DNA of 44,153 bases, from positions 1 through 44,153 of the forward strand of contig URNZ01000011.1 in the NCBI GenBank assembly GCA_900549405.1, given 5' to 3'. Under the pieces are notes generated by a model. That model worked only from the letters and a program-made list of their open reading frames with translations, was not told where the DNA came from and did not search any database. A program made the position numbers and the translations under genes. Of this stretch, positions 15,125-21,890 are shown one piece after another (the first letter of the stretch is position 1; every line of letters begins with the position of its first letter). This stretch comes from an uncultured Eubacteriales bacterium (GTDB lineage Bacteria > Bacillota > Clostridia > Oscillospirales > Oscillospiraceae).

Positions 15125-15629
15125 CAAAAAGCAGGGCGGCACCGCCCGCCTGACCCGGCTGGCCCTGCTCACTGCCATCGCCCTGACCATCTTCATGGCG
15201 GAGGCCCAGCTGCCCACGCTGGTGCCCATCCAGGGGGTGAAGCTGGGTCTGGCCAACATCGTCACGGTGTACGCCGTCTTCGCTCTGGGACCGGGGGACG
15301 CCCTGCTCATCCTTCTGTCCCGGGTGTTTTTGGGGGCGGTGTTCTCCGGCCAGATGATGACCCTGTTCTATTCCCTGGGGGGCGGGCTGCTGGCGTGGCT
15401 CATCATGTGCCTGCTCCGCCCGGTTTTCCACAAAGAGCACCTGTGGCTGTGCAGTCCCGTGGCCGCCCTGTTTCACAACCTGGGCCAGCTGCTGGTGGCC
15501 GCCGCCATCATGCGCACCTGGGCCGTGCTGGCCTATCTGCCCTATCTGGCCCTGTCCGGGGTCATCACCGGCCTGTTCACCGGCCTGTGTACCCAATTTC
15601 TCATGGCCCGCTTAGAAAAGCTGCATTAA
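15105..15629 (+). CDS. Gx transporter family / heptaprenyl diphosphate synthase component I-like membrane protein
   Basis: This polytopic membrane protein has 174 residues and about five helices. It starts with RLTRLALLTAIALTIFMAEAQL and carries the family signature VPIQGVKLGLANIVTVYAVFALG followed by RVFLGAVFSGQ and SLGGGLLAWLIM. It belongs to the group annotated as Gx transporter or Hpre_diP_synt_I, which resembles substrate-binding subunits of ECF transporters. As I recall, the related EetB is part of flavin-based extracellular electron transfer in Listeria. The start is TTG with GGAGGGG upstream, and the frame overlaps the NusG-II gene by 20 bases. Function as a flavin or quinone-precursor transporter, or an electron-transfer partner, is inference. 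It ends the rqcP-apbE-NusG-II operon at a strong terminator. Confidence 0.82.
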   Translation: MTPQRDNKKQGGTARLTRLALLTAIALTIFMAEAQLPTLVPIQGVKLGLANIVTVYAVFALGPGDALLILLSRVFLGAVFSGQMMTLFYSLGGGLLAWLIMCLLRPVFHKEHLWLCSPVAALFHNLGQLLVAAAIMRTWAVLAYLPYLALSGVITGLFTGLCTQFLMARLEKLH

Positions 15630-15671
15630 AAAACTTTCCACAATTCCCGCCGGAATTGTGGAAAGTTTTTT
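15628..15671. terminator. Very long perfect bidirectional terminator
   Basis: A 20-bp uninterrupted stem (15628-15647 pairs with 15652-15671) with a 4-base CGCC loop is flanked by A- and T-runs. It separates the convergent Gx-transporter and glycosidase genes and should stop transcription from both sides. Confidence 0.93.
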
Positions 15672-15690
15672 CGTTTCTATTTGGTTTGCT

Positions 15691-17559
15691 TCACTTTTGC
15701 CCCAGCTTACCCAGCAGAAGGGCCGCGCCGCTGCGGGGGGGCAGGGTGATCTGGACCCCCTCGTCCTCCTCCAGGGGGGCGAGCGCGGGGGAACCCACCA
15801 GAACGCTGGCGGTGTTCCCCGGCAGGGGCAGGGTGACGGGGCCGTCCCCCGCGTTGCAGACGCAGAGAATTTCCTCCCCGTCGTCCGCCCGGGCGAAGGC
15901 CAGCAGGGGGCCCTCCGCCGCCACGTATCGGATGGTGCCCCGGCGCAGGGCGGGGTGGGTCTTCCGCAGGGCCCCAAGCTGCTTAAACCAGTCCAGCAAC
16001 TCCCCGTCCTCGTGACCCCAGGGGTAGGTGCGGCGGTTGAAGGGGTCCTCAAAGCCCTCCATGCCCGCCTCGTCCCCATAGTAGACGGTGGGGGAGCCGG
16101 GGAAGCAGAACAGCAGCAGGGCTGCGGCCCGCAGGCGCTCTTTCGCTAGCCGCAGGGCGTCCCCCTCCAGGCGGAAGTTGGCCCGCCAGTCCCGGGACTG
16201 GTCCCGGCGCTCGCCCCCGGCACCAAGCAGGGTGAGGATACGGGGGGTGTCGTGGGTGCCCAGGGAGTTCATGGCGGAGTAGAAGGCGAAGGGGGGATAG
16301 TTCTCCCGGATGGTCTCCATGCCGCTGACAAAGTCCTCCGCCTTGCCCCCGGAGAAATAGCTTAAAATGGCGCTGCGCAGGGGATAGTTCATCAGCCCGT
16401 CGCAGTGGCCGCCCAGGATGTGCTTGCGCCGCACGCCGTAGGCCACCTTGGTGGAGCCGTCCTCCCACACCTCGCCGATGACCACCGCCGAGGGCTTCTC
16501 TGCCCGGGCGGCGGCGTGGATGCCGGCCACAAAGTCGTCGGGCAGCTCGTCGGCCACGTCCAGCCGCCAGCCGTCCGCCCCCGCCCGCAGCCACCGGCGG
16601 ACCACGCTGTCCTCGTCCCCGAAGATGAACCGGCGATAGCTGGGGTCGGACTCATTCACGGCGGGCAGGGAATAGATACCCCACCAGCTCTCATACTGGT
16701 CGGGCCAGCGGATGAACTGGAACCAGCTGCGATAGGGGGAGTCCCAGCTCTGGCAGGCCCCCACGTCGGGATAGAAGCCGTCGCCGTTAAAATACCGGCT
16801 GACAAAGCCCGTGTGGTTGAACACCCCGTCCAGCATCACCCGCATGCCCCGCTTGTGGGCCTCGTCGCACAGACGGGAGAAGTCCTCGTTGCAGCCCAGC
16901 ATGGGGTCGATGCGGTCATAGTCCGCCGTGCCATAGCGGTGGTTCTCCGCCGCCTCGAAAATGGGGTTGAAGTACAGGGTCTCCACCCCCAGCTCCTTCA
17001 GCTCGTCCAGCTTGCTGATGACCCCCTGAAAGTCCCCGCCGAAGAAGTCCCGGTTGCGGATCTCCCCGTGCTCGTCCGGGCGGTAGACCGGCTCGTCCTC
17101 CCAGTTCTGGTGGACGGTGCGGCCCCCCACCAGCCCCGTGGGGTCAGGGATACGGCTGCGGCAGAAGCGGTCGGGGAAGATCTGATAGGTCATGCCCTCC
17201 CCGAACCAGGTGGGGACGGCCTCCTCCCCCTGATAGACGGTGAGCTGATAGGGCCCCAGCTCCGCCCGGCGGCCATCCAGGCCCTCCAGCACAAAGGAGT
17301 ACCAGACCAGGCCCACATAAGTGCCCACGTCCAGGGTCCCCCGGAACTGGTCCACCCCCAGCTGGCTGTCCACCCAGGGGAGGGGGATAATTTGCTCCTC
17401 GTTGTTCCGGCTCTCGAACCGGGCGGTGAGCCGTCCCCGGGAAAATCCCCCCGCCCGGGGGGGACGGAGGGTAAAGCAGACCACAGTCCCCGAGGGGACC
17501 GCGCCGTATGGGTTTTTAAAATTCAGGTCCCGGGGATCAAAAATAGCCGGGTCGGTCAT
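15691..17559 (-). CDS. GH13 alpha-amylase-family glycosidase (neopullulanase/maltogenic-like)
   Basis: This is a retaining alpha-glucan hydrolase of 622 residues. An N-terminal beta-sandwich (to about residue 120) precedes the TIM barrel, which begins GMTYQIFPDRFCRS, a mark of the neopullulanase/cyclodextrinase-like subfamilies. All four GH13 regions are present: MLDGVFNHTG (region I), GWRLDVADEL with the nucleophile Asp (II), VIGEVW with the acid/base Glu (III) and NSLGTHDTPR with the third Asp (IV). A C-terminal beta domain ends the protein. No signal peptide is visible, so it acts inside the cell on imported maltodextrins or on glycogen. The ATG at 17559 (MTDPAIF) follows GGAG by 9 bases; an upstream TTG at 17574 is less likely. 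No transporter genes are adjacent. Confidence 0.9.
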   Translation of the reverse strand: MTDPAIFDPRDLNFKNPYGAVPSGTVVCFTLRPPRAGGFSRGRLTARFESRNNEEQIIPLPWVDSQLGVDQFRGTLDVGTYVGLVWYSFVLEGLDGRRAELGPYQLTVYQGEEAVPTWFGEGMTYQIFPDRFCRSRIPDPTGLVGGRTVHQNWEDEPVYRPDEHGEIRNRDFFGGDFQGVISKLDELKELGVETLYFNPIFEAAENHRYGTADYDRIDPMLGCNEDFSRLCDEAHKRGMRVMLDGVFNHTGFVSRYFNGDGFYPDVGACQSWDSPYRSWFQFIRWPDQYESWWGIYSLPAVNESDPSYRRFIFGDEDSVVRRWLRAGADGWRLDVADELPDDFVAGIHAAARAEKPSAVVIGEVWEDGSTKVAYGVRRKHILGGHCDGLMNYPLRSAILSYFSGGKAEDFVSGMETIRENYPPFAFYSAMNSLGTHDTPRILTLLGAGGERRDQSRDWRANFRLEGDALRLAKERLRAAALLLFCFPGSPTVYYGDEAGMEGFEDPFNRRTYPWGHEDGELLDWFKQLGALRKTHPALRRGTIRYVAAEGPLLAFARADDGEEILCVCNAGDGPVTLPLPGNTASVLVGSPALAPLEEDEGVQITLPPRSGAALLLGKLGQK

Positions 17560-17586
17560 AGGGCATCTCTCCAAAGTAGAATACGA

Positions 17587-17606
17587 GCCTTCCCCCAGGG
17601 GAAGGC
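17587..17606. repeat. 20-bp palindromic repeat core, copy 1
   Basis: GCCTTCCCC and GGGGAAGGC enclose two bases. The same 20 bases recur exactly at 37039-37058 and form the tip of the outer arms of the larger composite repeats, so this is a solo arm tip in the glycosidase/kinase gap. Confidence 0.7.
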
Positions 17607-17616
17607 AAATTTTGAT

Positions 17617-18555
17617 TCAATGATACTGATAACTCCCCCCGCCGATGAATTCCCGTAGCAGGGAGTCGGGGGCGACCAGGTTGGGGTCGATGGGATCGAA
17701 CCAGTGGAAGGCGTCGATGAGCTCCAGCAGCTCGTCGTGGCGGGGGTTTTCCTCCGGCACAGCCCGGAGGAGGGGGGCGGCGTAGTTGGCCATCACCGAC
17801 ACCTCATAGGGCAGGGAGGAGTCGAACACGATGTCCGCCCGGTTTTTATAGGGGGAGATGTACAGCTTCTCCCCCCGGCGCACATTGGCCCACAGCTTCA
17901 GGGTGTCGGCCACCCCGGCCCCCCGGAAGCTATAGTCCCGCACCGCACGGCGGACCAGGCGCATCCAGGTGCCCTTAAAGCGCAGGGCGGAGCCCTCGTT
18001 CACGTTGGACCGGGCGGAGATATACAGCTTGGCGGCCTCCGGGTGCCGCCCGGCGATGTCGTCGTTCAGGGCGTGGATGCCCTCGAAGATGACGATCTCG
18101 TTCTTCTCCAGCTTCAGGGGGGTGCCCAGGCTGTCGTTGCGCATCTGGCGGGCAAACTCGAACCGGGGGATCATAATGGGCTCCCGCCGGGCCAGGGCGG
18201 CAAAGTGCCGGTCCAGCAGGTCCATGTCCAGGCACAGGGGGGACTCGTAGTCCAGCTCCCCCTCCGGGGTGCGGGGGGCAGTGTTGGGGTCCACGTCCTT
18301 GAAATAGTTGTCCATGGCCACCGCGTGGGAGTTCACCCCCCGGCGGCGCAGCTCCTCGGCGATCTTCATGGCCGTGGTGGTCTTGCCCGAGCCGGAGGGG
18401 CCGGACAGCAGCACGATGGGGCTCTTGTCCAGGTTGCCCAGGATGCGGTCCGCCGCCAGAGACACCCGCTGGGCATAGGACTGGTCGCACTCGGCCAGAA
18501 ACTCCGCCACGTCGGCGCGGATGCTCCGGTTGATCTCCTGTAACTGATATGCCAT
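17617..18555 (-). CDS. Uridine kinase / phosphoribulokinase-family nucleoside kinase
   Basis: This P-loop kinase of the uridine kinase/PRK superfamily has 312 residues. It shows Walker A LLSGPSGSGKTTTAMKI (about residues 49-65), the substrate region AMDNYFKDVDPN (about 80-91), LDYESPLCLDMDLLDRHF (about 100-118) and a VIFEGIHALND motif (about 155). It probably phosphorylates uridine or a related nucleoside with ATP or GTP. The clostridial two-domain form carries a TGS/ThrRS-like N-terminal part; this one lacks it and begins with a short helical segment MAYQLQEINRSIRADVAEFL. AAAGGAG precedes the ATG by 9 bases. Its 44-base spacing from hemZ suggests co-transcription. True substrate specificity is uncertain. 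Confidence 0.85.
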   Translation of the reverse strand: MAYQLQEINRSIRADVAEFLAECDQSYAQRVSLAADRILGNLDKSPIVLLSGPSGSGKTTTAMKIAEELRRRGVNSHAVAMDNYFKDVDPNTAPRTPEGELDYESPLCLDMDLLDRHFAALARREPIMIPRFEFARQMRNDSLGTPLKLEKNEIVIFEGIHALNDDIAGRHPEAAKLYISARSNVNEGSALRFKGTWMRLVRRAVRDYSFRGAGVADTLKLWANVRRGEKLYISPYKNRADIVFDSSLPYEVSVMANYAAPLLRAVPEENPRHDELLELIDAFHWFDPIDPNLVAPDSLLREFIGGGSYQYH

Positions 18556-18599
18556 GGTGAAAAACTCCTTTTTCCGGTTTCAGGCAGGTCCTGCCGGGG

Positions 18600-20105
18600 T
18601 CAGCCGCCGTAGAAGGACACGATCTCGTCCTTCTGGGAGAGAATTTTGTCCCGGGCGGCCAGATAGTCGTGGGGATACTTGGGGTTGGGCAGACGGAGGA
18701 TGCGCCCCGCCGCCGGGTCCACCAGCTTGGTCACGCCGCCGCCGCCGATGGACACCACCGTCTGTAACTCCTCCATCATCACGATGTTATAAAGGCTCTC
18801 CGTCCCCGGCTTGGCCCAGCCCACGTTTTCCAGCGAGCCGGACATATACTTCTGCCGGTACAGGTAATAGGGGGCGTAGCCCGCCCCCCGCAGGGTCTTC
18901 AGGGAGAAGTCCAGCATCCGGGCCACCTGGTCCCCATCGGGGATCACGTCCCGGCGCTCCATCAGGGTGGAGCCTTTTTTCAGGGCCAGGGTGTGGACGG
19001 TGATATTCTCCGGCCCCATGGCCAGCACGCCCTCCAGACTGCGGCAAAAGCCCTCGAAGCTGTCCCGGGGCAGCCCGGCGATCAGGTCCATGTTCACGCA
19101 GTCGAAGCCCACCTCACGGGCCAGGGAAAAGGCCGCCTGAATATCCCCCGCCCGGTGGCGGCGGCCAATGGCCTGGAGCACCTGATCCTCCAGGGTCTGG
19201 GGGTTGATGGAGATGCGTCCGATCTTGTGGCGGGAGAGGACCGCCAGCTTTTCCCGGGTGATGGTGTCCGGGCGGCCCGCCTCTACCGTATATTCGATGC
19301 AGTCGCCCAGGGGTAAAGACTGCTCGCACCGGGTCAGCAGCCGGTCCAGCTGGTCAGCCGACAGGGTGGTGGGGGTGCCGCCCCCCATGTAGAAGGAGCG
19401 CACCGTCAGCCCCGCGTCATGCAGGGCCTTACCTGTGGCGTCCACTTCTTCCAGCAGCAGCTGGAGGTACGGTTCCACCAGCTTCAGCGTCCGGCCCACG
19501 TCGGCGGAGACAAAGGAGCAATAGGCGCACCGGGTGGGGCAGAAGGGGATGCCCACATAGACGGACACCTGCTTTTCTCCCAACTGCTGCCGGGCGGCCA
19601 GGGTGGCCTGGGCGCAGTCCGTGGCCAGGACGGCCCGGACGGGGGAGACGCGGTATTCCCTCGCCAGCTGGGCGATGGCCTCCTCCGCCGTGGCACCGGC
19701 GAGCATGGCCCGGGTGGGCAGCTTCACCGGGCGCACCCCGGTAAGGGCGCCCCAGGGCGGCTCCTGGCCCAGCAGGGCACACCCGGCCTGGTAAAAGGCC
19801 ATCTTCAGGGCGTGCTGGACCACGTGATAGACCTTCTCCGGGGCCTGGTCCAGGTCGGCGGCGGGGAAGCCGCTCTCCCCCCGGGCGGACTGTCCGCCCC
19901 GGAAGACCTCCGCCGTGAGACGGGCGTCGGCCCCCTCCACCGCCAGGGAAAAGACGGCGGCGTTGTCCCGGTCCAGACTATGCAAGCCGTCCTCGGGATA
20001 TTCCGGCCGCTCCCCGGGGAACAGGGTGAGCATCATCTGCTCGGCGGCATAATGATAGCGCTCCGGGCTCCAGTTTATGGTTCCCGGCTGCAAATATAGC
20101 TTCAA
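18600..20105 (-). CDS. hemZ: Radical SAM coproporphyrinogen dehydrogenase-like HemZ
   Basis: HemZ is a HemN-related radical SAM protein placed in oxygen-independent haem synthesis, though some HemN relatives are chaperones or methyltransferases. The 501-residue protein has an N-terminal extension of about 165 residues typical of HemZ. The cluster motif YVGIPFCPTRCAYCSF (CxxxCxYC) follows, then the SAM-binding MGGGTPTTLSADQ, the VEAGRPDTIT segment and the internal RISINPQTLEDQVLQAIGR. The start is TTG, with AAGG about 7 bases upstream. The chain dtd-MBL-hemZ downstream of rel resembles the Bacillus relA-dtd-yrv-hemZ order. No other haem genes are in the window, so a haem role cannot be confirmed from context. 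Confidence 0.88.
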   Translation of the reverse strand: MKLYLQPGTINWSPERYHYAAEQMMLTLFPGERPEYPEDGLHSLDRDNAAVFSLAVEGADARLTAEVFRGGQSARGESGFPAADLDQAPEKVYHVVQHALKMAFYQAGCALLGQEPPWGALTGVRPVKLPTRAMLAGATAEEAIAQLAREYRVSPVRAVLATDCAQATLAARQQLGEKQVSVYVGIPFCPTRCAYCSFVSADVGRTLKLVEPYLQLLLEEVDATGKALHDAGLTVRSFYMGGGTPTTLSADQLDRLLTRCEQSLPLGDCIEYTVEAGRPDTITREKLAVLSRHKIGRISINPQTLEDQVLQAIGRRHRAGDIQAAFSLAREVGFDCVNMDLIAGLPRDSFEGFCRSLEGVLAMGPENITVHTLALKKGSTLMERRDVIPDGDQVARMLDFSLKTLRGAGYAPYYLYRQKYMSGSLENVGWAKPGTESLYNIVMMEELQTVVSIGGGGVTKLVDPAAGRILRLPNPKYPHDYLAARDKILSQKDEIVSFYGG

Positions 20106-20137
20106 TGGGTCACCTTCTTTGTGATAAAGAAAACCCC

Positions 20138-20499
20138 TCAGTCACGGCTGCGCCGTGCCAGCTCCCCTTTCAGGGGAGCCATAGAAACGCACACCAAAGC
20201 CTCCCCTGAAAGGGGAGGTGCCCCCGCAGGGGGCGGAGAGGTTCGGGCGGCCAAAGGCCGCCCCTACAGATATCCGACGGGACCCGGCGTAGGGGCGGAT
20301 ATGATCCGCCCGCGACACCGGAGTACTAACATCGGGCGGCTGATAGCCGCCCCTACAAAACGCCGACGACACCTGGCGTAGGGGCCGCTGTCCCCAGCGG
20401 CCCGTGTTGCCCGGTTGGCCGTCATTCGGGCGGATGAGGACATCCGCCCCTACGTCAGATCACCAAAGTCCAACGTAGGGGCGGCCTGTGGCCGCCCGG
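20138..20499. repeat. Array of six GTAG hairpins next to an outer-arm pair
   Basis: The gap between hemZ and the MBL gene is entirely repeat. An inverted outer-arm pair (20138-20245) is followed by six GC hairpins at about 20248-20271, 20289-20313, 20333-20357, 20378-20404, 20428-20453 and 20475-20499. They alternate strictly in orientation (reverse, forward, three times), each with a GTAG foot. The fourth has GGGCCGCTG paired with CAGCGGCCC where the others have GGGCGG paired with CCGCCC, so both stem sides changed together. It is the longest array in the window. Confidence 0.85.
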
Positions 20500-20504
20500 T
20501 CCCG

Positions 20505-21119
20505 TCAGTGCATCATCGCTTCCCGCAGGAAGGGGTTGCTCCGCCGCTCCCGCTCCAGGGTGGAGGTCACGTCGTGGCCGGGGCAGACGTGATAGTCCCC
20601 GGGCAGCTCTCCCAGCTTTTTCAGGGAGGCCATGATCTCGTCATAGCTGCCCCCCGCCAGGTCGGTGCGGCCGCAGGAACCGGCGAACAGGGTGTCCCCG
20701 CAGAAGAGGACGTCCCCCACCTTCAGGGTGACGGAGCCCTTGGAGTGGCCGGGGGTGTGGAGCACCTGGATGGTCAGCTCCCCCAGGGTGAGGGCGTCCC
20801 CCTCGTCATAGAACTTCAGGTCGGGGATCTGCCCGGCCAGGGGGAACAGGCGGCTGCCCGCCCCGTTGGCGTCGGCCTTGTGGATATAAATTTCCGCCTG
20901 GGGCAGGGCCTGGTGCAGCTCTGGCACGGCGGTGGTGTGGTCATAGTGGCCGTGGGTCAGCAGGATGTATTTCACGTCCACGCCGTCGTCCTTTATCACA
21001 TGGAGAATGCGCCCGGCCTCGTCGCCGGGGTCGATGACGGCGGCCACGTGGGCCTTCTCGTCCTCCAGCAGATAGCAGTTGGTCCCGATGGGACCCACCT
21101 GAAGCACCTTCACTTGCAT
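20505..21119 (-). CDS. MBL-fold metallo-hydrolase (glyoxalase II-like)
   Basis: This is a 204-residue metallo-beta-lactamase-fold hydrolase. It has LTHGHYDHTTAV (H-x-H-x-D-H, about residues 54-65), LHTPGHSKGSVTLKVGDVLFCGDTLFAG (second histidine and bridging aspartate, about 128-155) and a late VCPGHD histidine (about 183). This full binuclear metal set is that of the YcbL/glyoxalase II-like group, whose members hydrolyse S-lactoylglutathione or other thioesters. Low-molecular-weight thiols in this host are unknown, so the substrate is uncertain. AAGGAGGG lies 6 bases before the ATG, and the upstream dtd gene ends 15 bases earlier, giving a rel-dtd-MBL order common in Firmicutes. Confidence 0.85.
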   Translation of the reverse strand: MQVKVLQVGPIGTNCYLLEDEKAHVAAVIDPGDEAGRILHVIKDDGVDVKYILLTHGHYDHTTAVPELHQALPQAEIYIHKADANGAGSRLFPLAGQIPDLKFYDEGDALTLGELTIQVLHTPGHSKGSVTLKVGDVLFCGDTLFAGSCGRTDLAGGSYDEIMASLKKLGELPGDYHVCPGHDVTSTLERERRSNPFLREAMMH

Positions 21120-21134
21120 GGGATACCCTCCTTG

Positions 21135-21569
21135 TTACAGGTCAAATAAAATGGTCACCGGCCCGTCGTTTACCGACGACACCTGCATGTCCGCGCCGAA
21201 CTCCCCGTGTTCTACGATGAAGCCCTTGGCCCGGCACTGGTCCATAAAGCGCTCATACATGGGGATGGCCAGGTCGGGCTTGGCGGCCTTGGAGAAGCCG
21301 GGGCGGCGGGAGGAGGTGTCGGCATACAGGGTGAACTGAGACACCACCAGCAGCGACCCGCCCACCTGGGACAGGTCCCGGTTCATCTTGCCGTTCTCGT
21401 CCTCGAACACCCGCAGATTGCAGATCTTCTCGGCCAGTTTGTCGCAAATGGCTTCGGTGTCCTCCGGCCCCACGCCCAGCAGGACCAGAAAGCCCCGGTC
21501 AATGGCCCCCACCGTGCGGCCCTCAATGGCCACAGCGGCGGAGGAAACTCTGGTAACAACAGCGCGCAT
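21135..21569 (-). CDS. dtd: D-aminoacyl-tRNA deacylase
   Basis: Dtd frees tRNAs from D-amino acids (and glycine from tRNA-Ala), enforcing chirality at translation. The 144-residue protein has the family length, the start [21 protein letters not shown], the [16 protein letters not shown] motif (cis-Gly-Pro chirality site region, about residues 78-93) and [11 protein letters not shown] at the C-terminus. An in-frame extension to 21788 runs through a repeat and is rejected; GAGGAG lies 7 bases before the ATG at 21569. It sits downstream of rel, as in many Firmicutes. A proofreader of D-amino acids is of interest beside the D-amino-acid genes at 32.6-34.6 kb, but the two loci are far apart. Confidence 0.95.
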   Translation of the reverse strand: MRAVVTRVSSAAVAIEGRTVGAIDRGFLVLLGVGPEDTEAICDKLAEKICNLRVFEDENGKMNRDLSQVGGSLLVVSQFTLYADTSSRRPGFSKAAKPDLAIPMYERFMDQCRAKGFIVEHGEFGADMQVSSVNDGPVTILFDL

Positions 21570-21596
21570 ATCAGCGCTCCTCTCTTGGTTGATGAA

Positions 21597-21833
21597 GAAA
21601 GCCTTCCCCTCCCAGGGGGAAGGTGCCCCGGAGGGGCGGATGAGGGTGGCCCTCGGGAGTGCGACGGTCATCGACGGGCCGACACAGAGGTCGGCCCCTA
21701 TAAGAGCCATCGTGACACGCCGTAGGGGCGGACCTCTGTGTCCGCCCGCGACAACGTATGCACCTCCGTGGTCCCCCTCATCCGTCATGTCCTAGGGCCA
21801 TGCCACCTTCCCCCCTGCGTGGGGAAGGCTAAT
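21597..21833. repeat. Full-length composite palindromic repeat
   Basis: It has the same order as 13103-13335: left arm CCTTCCCC...GGATGAGGG, two opposite GTAG hairpins (about 21687-21712 and 21724-21749), CAACGTATGCACC, and right arm CCCTCATCCGTCATG...GGGGAAGGCT. The first hairpin reads GGGCCGAC with GTCGGCCC, while the homologous hairpin at 13182 reads GGGCGGAC with GTCCGCCC, a compensatory change. The right-arm hairpin has drifted. It fills the rel-dtd gap. Confidence 0.85.
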
Positions 21834-21890
21834 ATCGATTCCAATTTGTATTTTTAAACCTAAATCATACGATTTGTTCTAAAAAATCTC

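Noticed and set aside
20248..20499. Regularly spaced GC palindromes as a possible CRISPR array
   Set aside because: Units alternate orientation, differ in sequence, and the spacers are not unique sequences of constant length between identical repeats. No cas genes are near.
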